Origin: Fonsecaea monophora
Taxonomy: Eukaryota > Ascomycota > Eurotiomycetes > Chaetothyriales > Herpotrichiellaceae
Direction: 5' to 3'
Assembly: GCF_001642475.1 (NCBI RefSeq)
Contig: NW_019173964.1
Span: 62,001 to 126,000, forward strand
DNA length: 64,000 bases
Each line of letters begins with the position of its first letter. Positions within the stretch are counted from its first letter, which is position 1. Positions 34,197 through 45,126 of the stretch are shown piece after piece. The translations under genes and the position numbers were made by a program. Under the pieces are notes generated by a model that searched no databases, was not told the origin of the DNA, and saw nothing but the letters and a program-made list of their open reading frames with translations.

Positions 34197-35891
34197 TTAC
34201 CTAGGATAAGGATACGAGTAATCATGGTGCAGCGGCATCGCAACCGTGCCCGGGCTGTGATGTATCGGGTAAGGTACGTCTGTCTGGTGATGCGGCTGGA
34301 GTCTGGGCTCCGAGTGCGATGACGGGAGTGGACTTGGGTTTGGTCTCGCAGCTGGCAGGCTTGCTGTTTGCGCTCTCATTCTCGCCTGGGCCAGTGCGAC
34401 ACTGTCAGCCTCCCCCATTGTTACAGGAGACGAGACTTGCTGCTGCATGTGGAGAGGAGGTCTCTGCTGCCCAAGAACGCCTGACGAGCCGTTGCGAGGG
34501 TCAAACTGAGTGGGAGAACTTGCCAGAGGAGGAGGCGAGAAAGGTGGATAAGGGGAAGGGGATGAAGCAGGACCAGGATATACCTGGTACATGGCAGCAG
34601 GTTGCGAAGGGTGGACGACGTTAGTCTGTGTATTGTTGCGTGTTGCAGTCGCGGTAGCTGAGGAACCTGCAGTTATCGGCGTTGAATCCAACTCGACCGC
34701 AAATGCTGGTGCAACTGGTCCACTGGTTGTGACTGTCTCTGCTGTTGATGTCGGATGATGATGTTGGTAACGCGAAGGACCCTCAGGTCGCTGCATCGAG
34801 GATAATGAGGCTTCAGCAGAATGTGATGACTTGGCCATGATAGGTGAGGCTGGTAGCTCAACGGCCTCGACGGTGCAACTATACGAAGCAAGCTCGACTG
34901 GGTGAGCGCTCGAAGGATGCGACGCATGTGACGTCGATAAGGGCACAGCAGCAGGCCCATTGGATAGTTGCGGTGATCCAGCCACTATAGCGGTACCTGT
35001 CTCGTTTCCATAAACAGGTTTCCAGTTGTTAGATGCCACGGCTGGCATTTCATGATATCCATGGGCGGGTAATTGGCTCGAAGTCAGAGCAGGGACGGGG
35101 GCTGTGGAAAGGTGTTGATCAGAAACTGGAAGACATGATTCACTCGGGACAGCTCCGGAATACCCAGCGGTGTGGTGCTGGTTGACAGTGTTGTATCTCA
35201 GCGGCATTCGACTGGGGTCTGCTTGCGGCATTGCCCAACTACCGTGGGGGACTGAAGGCCCGGCAGAAGAAGTAGGGACAGGCACGTTCTGTTGTATTAG
35301 ACCAAACTCTCCGAGATTCTGTGCACCAACAGATCCATTCAATTGGGATTGATAATGGGGCTCGGGGTCTGTCGGGCTGTGCCATGACGAAGCATGCTGC
35401 TGATGCTGAGGTCTTCGCGCAGGCAGGGGCGGGGGGACAGAAGAATATTGCTGTACTCCGTGCCCTGGATTACTTGTATACGGCTGCGGGATTGGTGGGG
35501 ACAATATAGGAGACGGCGGCGAGGGAGGCCGGCCTGTGTTTGGAAGCACATACGGAGCCGGACTGGCTCCGGGATATACGTTTGGTGCTGTCTGTGGTGA
35601 TAACGGCGACACGGGCGCCTGGGGACCAGACCAGTGACCATAAGGCTGGGCATTTTGGGGCCCTGGATAAGAGTACTGGTATGTCGGTTGAGCGACTTGC
35701 GCAGGATGGGGTGGTGGAAGAGGACGTTGCTGAACATATGCCGGGTTGAATTGGTTCGACAGACCTTGCGACGGTTTAAAGCCTTGTGAAGACGTTGACG
35801 TTGTCGTTGATTGCAGCAATTCTCCCGGGTTTGATGCCAGGTTATACACATCCCTCATGAATAGCATCGATTTCTTAGCAAGAGACGACAT
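34197..35891 (-). CDS. Pro/Gln/Ser-rich protein of unknown function
   Basis: Single exon, 564 residues. Only the N-terminus (MSSLAKKSMLFMRDVYNLASNPGELL) looks structured, with an amphipathic helix. The rest is low complexity, dominated by Pro, Gln, Ser, Tyr and His, with many PxxP runs such as LPPPHPAQ, PPSPPSPIL and SPSPYPPFSPPP. It has no transmembrane segment or signal peptide. The composition resembles prion-like or SH3/WW-binding scaffold proteins, but I recognise no family. The uninterrupted frame of 1.7 kb and the good start context support a real gene, although part of the openness comes from composition. An intron cannot be excluded. Confidence 0.7.
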   Translation of the reverse strand: MSSLAKKSMLFMRDVYNLASNPGELLQSTTTSTSSQGFKPSQGLSNQFNPAYVQQRPLPPPHPAQVAQPTYQYSYPGPQNAQPYGHWSGPQAPVSPLSPQTAPNVYPGASPAPYVLPNTGRPPSPPSPILSPPIPQPYTSNPGHGVQQYSSVPPPLPARRPQHQQHASSWHSPTDPEPHYQSQLNGSVGAQNLGEFGLIQQNVPVPTSSAGPSVPHGSWAMPQADPSRMPLRYNTVNQHHTAGYSGAVPSESCLPVSDQHLSTAPVPALTSSQLPAHGYHEMPAVASNNWKPVYGNETGTAIVAGSPQLSNGPAAVPLSTSHASHPSSAHPVELASYSCTVEAVELPASPIMAKSSHSAEASLSSMQRPEGPSRYQHHHPTSTAETVTTSGPVAPAFAVELDSTPITAGSSATATATRNNTQTNVVHPSQPAAMYQVYPGPASSPSPYPPFSPPPLASSPTQFDPRNGSSGVLGQQRPPLHMQQQVSSPVTMGEADSVALAQARMRAQTASLPAARPNPSPLPSSHSEPRLQPHHQTDVPYPIHHSPGTVAMPLHHDYSYPYPR

Positions 35892-36645
35892 GTTGGTGCG
35901 TGTTCGCGTTCAGGGACGACTTTTTCTAGCAGTTTCGTCCAGTATTGAACTCCGGTGCGGTCAAGGGTTTTTAGGATATAGCAATACCATGCCACAGCAA
36001 ATCATGCCCCCAAGTGTGAGGAGGTCCATGTTCGTATTCCCAAATTTGCAAAAAGGGGGGAAACGAGACGAGAGCTGCATTCTAGATCCACTTTTGGCGC
36101 CTGATCCTCGGAAATAGTTTGATAGCACAGGCTGAGCAGAGTTGAAGAAGCTGCCAAGGGAAACTGGGCCAATAAAGCATTGGCTTGATCGCTAACGAGG
36201 GCTTGTGGCCTTGGTTCGAGACTGGGCCGTTTCTGTTCCACGGCCCCGAATAGTGGCTTGCCGAGAAGTCTCCTGTTTAGCCTTGCCGTCGCAGGGGCAA
36301 TTCGCAAATTGACCAGTCAGCCCTGGACTATTTTAATAATGTAATGCCACCAAAGCTCCCGATGCAGACATCCGACCGTGTTTGCTTGTGTTACTGTAAA
36401 CTCTATAGGCACTCTGGTTGGTTGGATTAGGAAAAGTCTCACATGTCCATATTGTTGTGTAGAACATGCGGCTGAGGACTTGCTTGGGAATGGCGGTGGC
36501 GTCCTTCTGGATGCGGACTGTTTTGGTTATTCTGTGCTATGGGATCCTCAGGCTGGAAGCAAGATCAAAGAAGGAGAAGCAAGCGTATAAAGGACGCGGG
36601 AGTGACGACTCCTCGAGGTTATTGGCTCTACCCAACAGCCGGCGT
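35892..36645. other. Intergenic region between tandem minus-strand genes
   Basis: Promoter of the Pro/Gln-rich protein and 3' flank of the transcription factor. I see no coding frame with support. Confidence 0.6.
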
Positions 36646-39281
36646 TTAACGTGCCAAACCAGCACCATTCCTGGACCACCTGTACCTGGCTAACACAAAG
36701 GTCAGTTGTTTTTCTGTATCGCGAGGATTGCTCCTTCTGCCCTTGGCTAGGGCTATAGCCGATCGCATGACACTGTCCCGTCGTCAGCATCGAGACAACA
36801 CCATACCAGATGAAAGAGGGGAGATGGTTTACTTTCTGAATTGTCGCTGATAATCTGTCGGAAGGGTGACAAAACATGCCTCTGTTGCCCTGATGACAGC
36901 CTCGCAGGCGGCCAGTATCGCATTCCCGGAATCGGCCTGTAAGCGATATGCTACTAGCAGGAGAAGAAGGCTGCCGTGGAGAAGTTGGATTCCAAAGAAG
37001 TACGGCATGAAACTGATGTCCGGGTCACATTCCAGTATCTGGGTAACGCATTCAGAGGCGGCCATTGTGTGGGACATGGAGTCTTTGAACCCTAACGAAG
37101 ATGTCCAACTACAATATTCAATCAGCCTATACTCCAGAACGGCAAGGGCTAAGGGGTATACATGTGACTGCTCCTTGTGTGTTGAAGGAGAAAACCAAGT
37201 AAGTGGACTTACAAATCTGCATCCTCAAAGAGACATACCGGATCCCATTTCGAACCCACCAGGATCTTTAAGACACTGACAATATGGCTCGCGTATCCAG
37301 CCACAGTTTTGGCAATGTGCGTCGCCTCAGGTTCTTCTGCTCCCACGGGTGAAGATGGCTTCCATCGGGATTCATTCTCGGCCTCGTTCTCAGCGTATAT
37401 CTTCGTTGTAACACGATCCAATGTCGCTTGGTAATGATCAAGCTCACGCAAGATTTGACGCTCTTGTGAACTCCATATCGAGGCGCCGGAAAGAACTGGA
37501 TGGAGGCGTGATCGGTTCCAGTCCAGAAGCGTGCCACAGTGGACCATCAGTGGCAAGAAGAATTCGAAGAGGCCCACCCCTAAACAAGTCTTTGGAGGCC
37601 CGTGTGAGCGTCCAGTTCCAGAAGGTAACAACATGCATCGAGGCCCTTCGGCACGAGTACCGTGGCTGTGCGGCTGGGCACCGGATTGCCAGGTAACATC
37701 GTCGAGTGGGAGGAGTAAATCTCTGCACTCGGCCTCCAACAGGGCAAGAGGTCTGTTGTAACACAATGCTAAATGTCGGTCCATCAGAAAGAGGAGCCAC
37801 CACGTCCGGCGACGTTCCTCGCGCTGGACTTCATTGATTAAGTCTCCTTCAGCGTGTTGACTCAGGGAACATTTGCAATTCAAGCTGGTTAATCCATTCT
37901 CTGCATCATTTGGCAATATCGCAGACTGTACCTCCTCATTCAATTTCAAGTCCCGCGCGAGGTTGAAAGCAACACTCCACCTGGCTTGCAGTTAGAACAA
38001 CTGCGACTAGAGAGAAACAGCCGGGCCATTACAAACAGCCGGACGAGTAACTCACCACCTGATGCTTGCGGCCTTCTTTTCACTGCCTGAGATCACCGAG
38101 GAAACATGAATAAAAGCAATAATATAGTCCATACCCCAGGACTCTGGGAGAGTATCATTCGGGAGGTCCAAGGCTCGGAGTAGGTCATCATTTCTCCATC
38201 CCGAGTCCGAACCGAAGGCGGGCGGTAGTCCTAAGTCTTCCTGTCTCAACAACGGCTCATACCTGGCAGGATTCAAAAGGCGATATGTAAGCAGGCTCAA
38301 GTACTTGCAGACTCGATCTTTCTCTTCGGGTCCACTAAACAGACCCAGCGCTTTGTCGCTGAAGGCAGCTACAAACAGCATGCTACCCAGAAGCGCAGGA
38401 TGAGTTTGACGAGGTTGAGAAGGGTGGAGGACGTCAATTCTGCGTAAAATGAAATTGTGGATGTGGTGGCACGTAGGATGCATACGACTGAGGAATGCAC
38501 TGGAAAAATAAGTGTCCAACAGGTCGCAGGCAAGACCAGATCCAAAATCCCGATCCAGAAATGGCGACAAGTACTGCAGGACTGGGTATTTGCATTGAGC
38601 AAATGCTTGGCTGTTTGGTGTTGGTGCTTCACGGGAATCGGCTATAGAGGGCAACCTGTAACTATAAGGGTCCAAGATGTGAAAGGTCGGAGAGACGTAT
38701 GTTGAAGGGATGCCAGAGGGATCCTTGCCACTATCAAAATCCACTGCTCGAGTCTGGCCATCCGAAGGCAGAGCAAGATGAAGCATTGCCGTAGTGTTCT
38801 CTAGCGAGGGAAGAGGCAACCCCAATCGATGATCCGGAGTCTTAGCAGCCCCCAGAGAGAGATCGTCCTCTTCGTGAGCGGTCGCTCGCCCCCTTGTCTG
38901 TTGATTCTTTGGAGACGGTGGTGGAGATGGCGAGGCAGGCGAGGCATTGTCTCGAGGATCATCCGAGACAGACACCGCTCCCGGAGGGTCAGTCCACGAG
39001 ATGCTGTCATCTCTACGCCTTTTATCATAAACACATTGTTCTTGCAGCTGTGCACACCGGGAACAGGGGATGGTACCCGTGCAGCGAATCTTGGATTTGC
39101 GGCATTGATTGCAGGCCCGGAACTTCTCGCTGATGATTCGGTGGAATGGACGCTCTTCTGCATGGTTTAGATGCGTTTTAAGATGGCGACTTAAGCTGTC
39201 GTTGCGCGAGAAAGAACGACCGCATTCTGGACAAGGTGCTGAGGCAGGAGTCCTGCGCCGGGCAACCTTACTCGAGCCCAT
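36646..39281 (-). CDS. Fungal transcription factor with tandem C2H2 and Zn2Cys6 DNA-binding domains
   Basis: Four exons: 39281-38056, 37980-37213, 37108-36833 and 36772-36646, 798 residues. A classical C2H2 finger comes first (C17, C20, H33, H37; CPECGRSFSRNDSLSRHLKTH). A Zn2Cys6 binuclear cluster follows directly (C57, C60, C67, C73, C76, C83; ACNQCRKSKIRC ... CSRCAQLQEQC). After a disordered Pro/Ser linker comes the fungal-specific transcription factor middle domain (LLDTYFSSAFLSRMHPTCHHIH, FVAAFSDKALGLF, REERRRTWWLLFLMDRHLALCYNRPL). The protein ends RYRWSRNGAGLAR, matching the C-terminal pattern of this TF class, which supports adding exon 4 rather than stopping at 36829. It is divergent from the flavin monooxygenase at 40.4 kb, with 1.17 kb between, a typical regulator-target arrangement. 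Target genes are inferred only. Confidence 0.9.
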
Positions 39282-40453
39282 TGTCTAGCATGGAGACTGG
39301 GTGATGGCAGCACCGGCCATTCTCGACCACGGGGGCGATGCCGAGAAATGGAAGATGGTGAGCGCACGGCTCGTCGTCCGTCGTTGTAGCAATGGCATTG
39401 GAAAATGAGGGTGATGAAGAGGTCTGTGGCTAGCGCATCCTTCTACTATCCAACCCCGCAAGCTACTATTCAACTAGGTTAGTGATAGTCACACGCTGGG
39501 GTCGGGGTGGGAGAAACCCTCCGAGACCCTCGATTGGCCTATTTGCTGGACCTGGTGAGCCCTGTCGGTAGGCGAGGATTACATAGGTAAAGGCGCTGCT
39601 TGTGGGGAGGTAGCAATTAGAGAGACATGGTTATGCAACCTGCGCTCGAAAGATTATGTGTCTATTTTCCATCTCTTGTCACAGGTGTCCAAGTGCTGGC
39701 CTGTCATAGTGCTTGACGCATAAGGTAGAGATAAAATGGCGGGGTCTGCTGGTGAAGGAATGGACAAGCTGTAAGAACGCTATATGGGAGCGTAATGGTG
39801 AGAGACAGAGGCATCCGTTAGTTGATGCTAGAAGTGAATTGACATGTTGCAGTGACAATCATAGAAGGGTCGAACCAACTAAGGAGCGACGAATCCGCAG
39901 GAAGTTGGAAACAATGGCAGATAGCTGATGAACCAGGATGCTTTTCTCCCTACCTTTCATGCGTCGTCAAGATTAGACGCATTCTATGACCTTTGAGACT
40001 GTACGAGGTACTCGGTACTCGGTACCTCATAAAAGACAAAGGCTAGAGTGTGTGAGTGTCCACAAATCTCCAGTAAGATACGGTGGCGCATTGCCACTGA
40101 TGCGCAGAAACACGACACTTGATACGTTGACACAAAATGACCTACACGCAGGCACCATCAAATCTCTCCCGTGCTATCCCCGTCCTTCCTCCTCTTCCTT
40201 GGACCCCTCAATGCCTTACATCCAGACACATTCACTGACAGTCTGCATGACCCTCTTCATGCCGACGGCACTTAGCCGCGGACAGCGAGAAGATGCAGAT
40301 ATCTTTGGAGATGCGATTCACCTTGGTTCCCTCAAGCCTCGAACACGGGACAGCCACGACCATCACGTGCAAACCACTAACAAGGTAAATACTGGCTGAT
40401 CTGCTCCTTGAATCAGGCCAGGATCCCAAAGGAGCGTCTTGCGATCCCATAAA
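39282..40453. promoter_or_regulatory. Divergent promoter between transcription factor and flavin monooxygenase
   Basis: 1,172 bp without a gene. It contains GGTACTCGGTACTCGGTACC-type words around 40006-40027. A CGG-based palindrome for a Zn2Cys6 factor could be present, but I cannot single one out. Confidence 0.5.
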
Positions 40454-41888
40454 ATGACCACTGCAAACGGAGACCACTCCTCTTCCGGGGCTTTGGACCC
40501 CTCCCAGTTCCGCGTGGCCATTGTTGGGGGTGGCATTGGCGGGCTCACCACAGCTCTCAGCCTTGCGACTTACAGTCCTGATCTGCCAGCAAACAACATC
40601 ACAGTCTATGAGCAAGCTCCAGCATACAGTGAGATTGGCGCCGGTGTTGGTATAGGTGTGTCGGCCGGCCGAGTGCTACAGAAGCTTGGGGTGTGGCCAG
40701 CAGCGAATGCCATCTCGGGCTATCGAAACAACGTGCATCGGAGCAATCGTCGTTGGGACACGGACGAGCTAATTGTGGACGCGTTGGCCTTTGACAATGG
40801 CGGTGCCGAGGAGGTAAGACAGCTGTGGGTGCATCGTGCCGAGTTTCTGGAGGTCCTGTACAGTGAGATTCAGCGAAGGAACTGTGCTACGCTGAAAACC
40901 GATAAGAGGCTTGTCGGGCTTGAGGTATGACACCTGGACCTTGTGCTTGATAATATTTGTGCCTTTGCGGTGTCTGATTCCCAGGGTAGGACAAGGGCTC
41001 TACGGTCACTCTTCGCTTTGCTGATGGGACAGAGGAGTCGGCGAATCTGGTCATTGGATGCGACGGCATTCACAGCACTGTCCGCTCTCAGTTCGCCGTG
41101 GACAAGCCTGTATACTCTGGCCGGATAGCGTTTAGAGGCACAATACCCCTATCTGCCGTGTCCGATGATTGGCCTTACTCATCCTGGACGCTCTCATGGC
41201 TAGCGCCCAACAAGCATTTTCTGGCATTCCCCATGTCACAAAACCGCCTCATAAACGTCGTCGCGTTTGTTTCAAAGCCAGAGAACGAGCTCGACGGGCT
41301 CAAGGAGAGCTGGAGAAGTGAAGCACCACGAGAAGCTATCGAGAAGGAATATGCCGGCTGGAACCCGACCGTGCAGAGGATCATCAAGGCCATGCCACCT
41401 ATCATCAGCCAGTGGAAGATTAACGACCGCGAGATTCTGTCTCAGTGGTGCTACATGGATGGCAAGGTCGTCCTCAGTGGTGACGCAGCACACGCAATGT
41501 TACCCATGCAAGGTTCGTTGATCCCCATTGACCAGTCCCTTCTCACCATCTAATCCTGTCATCAGGCTCTGGGGCAGGTCTCTCCATCGAAGATGCCAAT
41601 ATGCTCGGCTTTGCGGTGCGGGATTACCTGAAGAACCCAAGTGTTGGACTCACCACATATGTCAACCTGTACCAGACGGCACGCGTGCCACGGGCGCAGA
41701 AAGCCCAGATCACCTCGCGGCAGGCGGCGGAAGTTTACGACATGCACGGCCCGGATTTTGAAGGGAAGACGTTTGAAGAATGTCTCCCGGTAGTGCGGGA
41801 CAAGGTCAAGGATCGCATGGCTTGGGTGTGGAAGTCGAACTTGGAAGCAGACTGGGCAGCGGCAAAGGAGAGCATTGGCCTTGCATAG
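40454..41888 (+). CDS. FAD-dependent aromatic hydroxylase, salicylate hydroxylase-like
   Basis: Three exons: 40454-40924, 40990-41512 and 41566-41888, 438 residues. This is a class A flavoprotein monooxygenase, the group that hydroxylates phenolic acids such as salicylate with NAD(P)H and O2. Three family motifs are visible: FAD Rossmann GGGIGG (residues 25-30), the DG motif (VIGCDGIHSTVRS) and the GD motif (VVLSGDAAHAMLPMQGSGAGLSIEDA, split by intron 2). In exon 1, IGAGVGIGVSAGRVLQKLG is also typical of salicylate 1-monooxygenases. The exon 2 acceptor at 40989 (ggtag|GAC) was chosen because the nearer AG at 40984 breaks the frame. There is no signal peptide or peroxisomal signal, so it is cytosolic. 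It sits between a divergent transcription factor and a P450. The exact substrate is not determinable. Confidence 0.92.
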
Positions 41889-42532
41889 GGAAACATGGGT
41901 TATTGCGAAGGTCATGGTTTGTAGCATGTAGAGAAAGAAAGTTTTGTTCTCACAGTTGCCCTGTCTAGAGTCAATCAGTAAATGATCATCTTCGCAGCTG
42001 TCGAATCTGAACTCACGAACCTCCCAAGCCTCGGCCTTCAGATGCATCTTTTTTCCACTGACCACGTCCAAATCCCACCTTCTCTCTCTTCTCCCACTAT
42101 TATTTCATGCTCCTTCACTATTCCGGTACGCCCCAGTTCCGATCCAGCATAGCCTCGATCGCCCCATCGCTCGCTCACTCCTCAAAACACCTGCTCCGGC
42201 CTTTCCCCGTACGCCCTCCCGACTTCCCCTCGATGCATCTGCCAGGTGCTCAACCCCCGTGGGACCCAAAGGAGGAGACTCCGAGACGCGGCGGAACACG
42301 ACCGACACGATGGACGGGCGTTATTGGAGAAGCGACCGTTCAAGCCTTTATTCTTAAGAAGCTTGGTATCTCGAAAGCCGGGTCTGGTGTGATCCCCCAA
42401 AGTGATACAGTGCCACAGTGCCACAGCGATACAGAGTCGTCTGGAGCCGCCTCCGAACCAAGACGGATTGATACCGAACTTCTACCTGCTCCTCTTCCCT
42501 TCCGTACCTAATTCGACAGACAGAAGACGACA
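41889..42532. other. Intergenic: P450 promoter and leader
   Basis: 644 bp between two plus-strand genes. A 134-codon frame at 42107-42511 has no domain and ends just before the P450 start; I regard it as leader sequence. Confidence 0.6.
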
Positions 42533-44389
42533 ATGCTGGCCACCGACTCGATATCTCACCTCCCGGTATGGGGGTGGGTTGCCATCACCGCGGCCCTCCT
42601 CTGTGCGTGGGCAGCCAGTTTCCGCTACCAAAAGGGCCTCAACAAGTACAAAGGACCGTTCATCGCATCCTTCACCAACTTCTGGCGGCTGTGGCAGTGG
42701 GTGTGGTACACCGACAGATGTGCCTACCCCAGTGTGGTCAAGTATGGAAAAATCATCCGGGTTGGGCCCAATACGTTGTTATTCAATGATCCCGATGCCA
42801 TCAAGGACATCTACATGACCCATTTCTCCAAGGTAAGAGACGCGATGCCTTGATCAAGACGCCTCCCATCCTCGGCTTCATTCGGTGTCAGCAGTCTGTC
42901 TAACGCAGCAACTCCTCAGTCCGACTTCTACAAGGTTGGTCAGGGAGTCTCGCGGGGAGTGGCCGTACCCAACATCTTCTCCACCACAGATCGCATCTAC
43001 CATGGTAAGCTGCGGCGATCGGTGGCCAACGCCTTCGCTTTGAGCACACTGGTCAACTATGAGCCGTATGTGACGGACACAGTCACCACATTCCTGACTC
43101 AGCTGGACCAGAGATTCGCGGGTCGACCTGGACCGGACGGCATTTGCGACATGTCTGAATGGACAAAGTTCTTCGCCCTGGATGTGGTCAGCGCGTTGAC
43201 AATGGGCAAAAGCTATGGCCTATTGGAGGCTGGGTATGATCACATTGGCATCATCGAGGCCCGAACGACCTTCTTGCGCTACTTCACCATTGTGAGTTTC
43301 CCCCGTGGTAGGAGCGAGGACACATATAATCTAACGCTTCTCTTCCAGGTCAACAATGTGACTTGGCTCGACCGCGTGCTAAAGAAGAACCCGGTTCTCC
43401 TGTGGCTCGGCCGAATGGGCCTCTGGAACAGCGTGACGGCGACGGTGCCCATCGCACAGCGACAACTCGACCAGAAGAAGCGCGACTTCAAGGGCGTCAA
43501 CGAGAACGAGAAGACGCGGGTGGATCTGCTCACCAAGTTCCTCCAGGCCAAGGTCGACAACCCGGACATTGTCGACGACCGCGCCGTCTTGGGACTGACG
43601 CTCTCCATGGTCAACGCCGGCAGCGGCACAGTCGCCACCACGCTGGCCGCGACATTTTACTTCCTGCTCAAGTACCCACACGTGCTGAAGGAGCTCGTGG
43701 CCGAGATCGACTCACACTTCCCGCCGCCGAGCGCCACTAGGAACAGTGGCAAGGGCACGGGCCCGATCAACTTTGCCGAGTACGTGGTGCCGTTCGCCGA
43801 GTCGCAGAAACTGCCCTTCCTGGACGCCGTGCTCAAGGAGATCTTCCGCCTCTGGCCCGGGCTGGGCATGCAGCTGATCGAGCGGGTCACGCCGCCCGAG
43901 GGCGCGCACATCCTGGGCGAGTACATCCCCGGCAACATCATCGTCAGCTGCAACGCGTGGATCATGCACCGCCACAAGCCCACCTACGGCGAGGACGTCG
44001 AGGTCTTCCGCCCGCAGCGCTGGCTGGACGCGACCCCGGAGCAGCAGGCCGCCATGAACAAGGCGCTGCTCGTCTGGGGCGCCGGACCCAACACGTGCAT
44101 CGGCAAGAACATTGCGTTTTTGGAGCTGTACAAGGTGGTTCCTTCGGTTCTGAGGATGTTCACTGTAAGTTCCACATACAGACCTTTCTTGGAGTTTTTT
44201 TTTTAATCCCCCCTTTTGCCCCCGCCCCTGTCTCTTCCCGTACTATAAAGTATTCATGACTAATGAACGTGGATACAGCTCGAACTCGCCGACCCCGAGA
44301 AGGAATGGAAGATCTTCAACCTGGGCGATCCCGAGCCGTCAGAGTTCTTTGTCCGATGCCAGCCGAGATATCGGAAGATGTTGATGTAA
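42533..44389 (+). CDS. Cytochrome P450 monooxygenase (pisatin demethylase-like group)
   Basis: Four exons: 42533-42832, 42920-43291, 43349-44164 and 44279-44389, 532 residues. The protein is a membrane-anchored (ER) heme monooxygenase: an N-terminal hydrophobic anchor (VWGWVAITAALLCAWAASF) is followed by a conserved KYGKIIRVGPNTLLFNDP strand, SDFYKVGQG and the C-helix region. The K-helix ExxR is EIFR (about residue 389), and the heme-binding loop VWGAGPNTCIGKNIAFLEL contains the Cys thiolate ligand at about residue 474. Oddly, the I-helix reads NAGSGTVAT, so the usual acidic residue before Thr is Gly. The heme loop has Trp for Phe and Asn for the usual Arg. Family assignment rests on overall pattern, and CYP number is not assignable. 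Intron 2 (57 nt) is open in frame. It follows the salicylate-hydroxylase-like gene on the same strand. Confidence 0.92.
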
Positions 44390-44742
44390 GTTTTTTTGGG
44401 TAGGGTTAGTAGTTCTATTTTTCGAACAACGAGTCGATGCGGTGCGATGCGATGCGATGCCATGACACCTGGTAGAATGAGGGTTATGAGCGAAGAATAG
44501 ATGATATTTACTTGAAGAAAGTCCATCGCCGCAGCCGCCGCTAAGGGATAAAAAAGAGTTCATGACGTATCTATTGCAATGTCACAGATTTCACAGACAG
44601 ATTCTACCTACCTATGAATGGGATTGGTTTTTTTTTTTTCCCGTGACCACTACCCGAACGAACGAGTGAATAAACAATTGGACGATATTTTTTGGTTCCC
44701 CCCCTCCCCCCAACCTCGCGCAGACTCAGGCAGAGAGGGAGA

Positions 44743-44760
44743 GGGAGAGAGAGAGAGAGA
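44743..44760 (+). repeat. (GA)n microsatellite
   Basis: Purine tract of GA units at the left side of the repeat-dense gap, immediately followed by a TG-rich run. Confidence 0.85.
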
Positions 44761-44914
44761 TCGATCTGTGTGTGTGTATGTGTGCGAGAGTCTAAGACGT
44801 AGGAGGCGAGGCAAGAAGAGAAGGGAAGAGAAGAAGCTAATAGAGGTAAGTATGTGTGTATGTAGGCCAGGACGGGGAGACGTATATTCCTGTATTTGTA
44901 TGATTTGTAGGGTA

Positions 44915-44937
44915 TCTCTCTCTCTCTCTCTCTCTCT
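44915..44937 (+). repeat. (TC)n microsatellite
   Basis: At least eleven TC units. This is the complement of the GA tract about 155 bases to the left, so the two could pair in an inverted arrangement. Confidence 0.85.
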
Positions 44938-45126
44938 TTGTCACTGTGTACGCTTGTCTCTCGACCTCTGCGTGTGTATGCGTGCGTGTACATGTGCATA
45001 TATATATAGAAAATAGCTAGCGTCGCTTCTTCTTCTCCTTTTTTCTGCATCAAATGTGCGTGTAATTGTCGAAAAGATGGGTGGGCACTATATCCCCTTC
45101 ACAATCTCCCTAATCATACCTTGTCT

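Larger units (their letters stand above)
44390..45126. other. Intergenic region between convergent genes, dense in microsatellites
   Basis: Shared 3' space of the P450 (+) and the Zn2Cys6 factor (-). It holds (GCGAT)n at 44440-44460, a T-run at 44627, (GA)n at 44743-44760, (TG)n just after, and (TC)n at 44915-44937. No gene. Confidence 0.75.

Noticed and set aside
36829..36833. Stop codon giving a shorter end for the dual-finger transcription factor
   Set aside because: The donor AA|GTAAAC lies at that very stop, and splicing to 36772 restores the family ending NVMRSAIALAKG ... RYRW; the shorter end was therefore dropped.
42107..42511. 134-codon frame just before the P450
   Set aside because: No family resemblance and it ends immediately before the P450 start; treated as leader.
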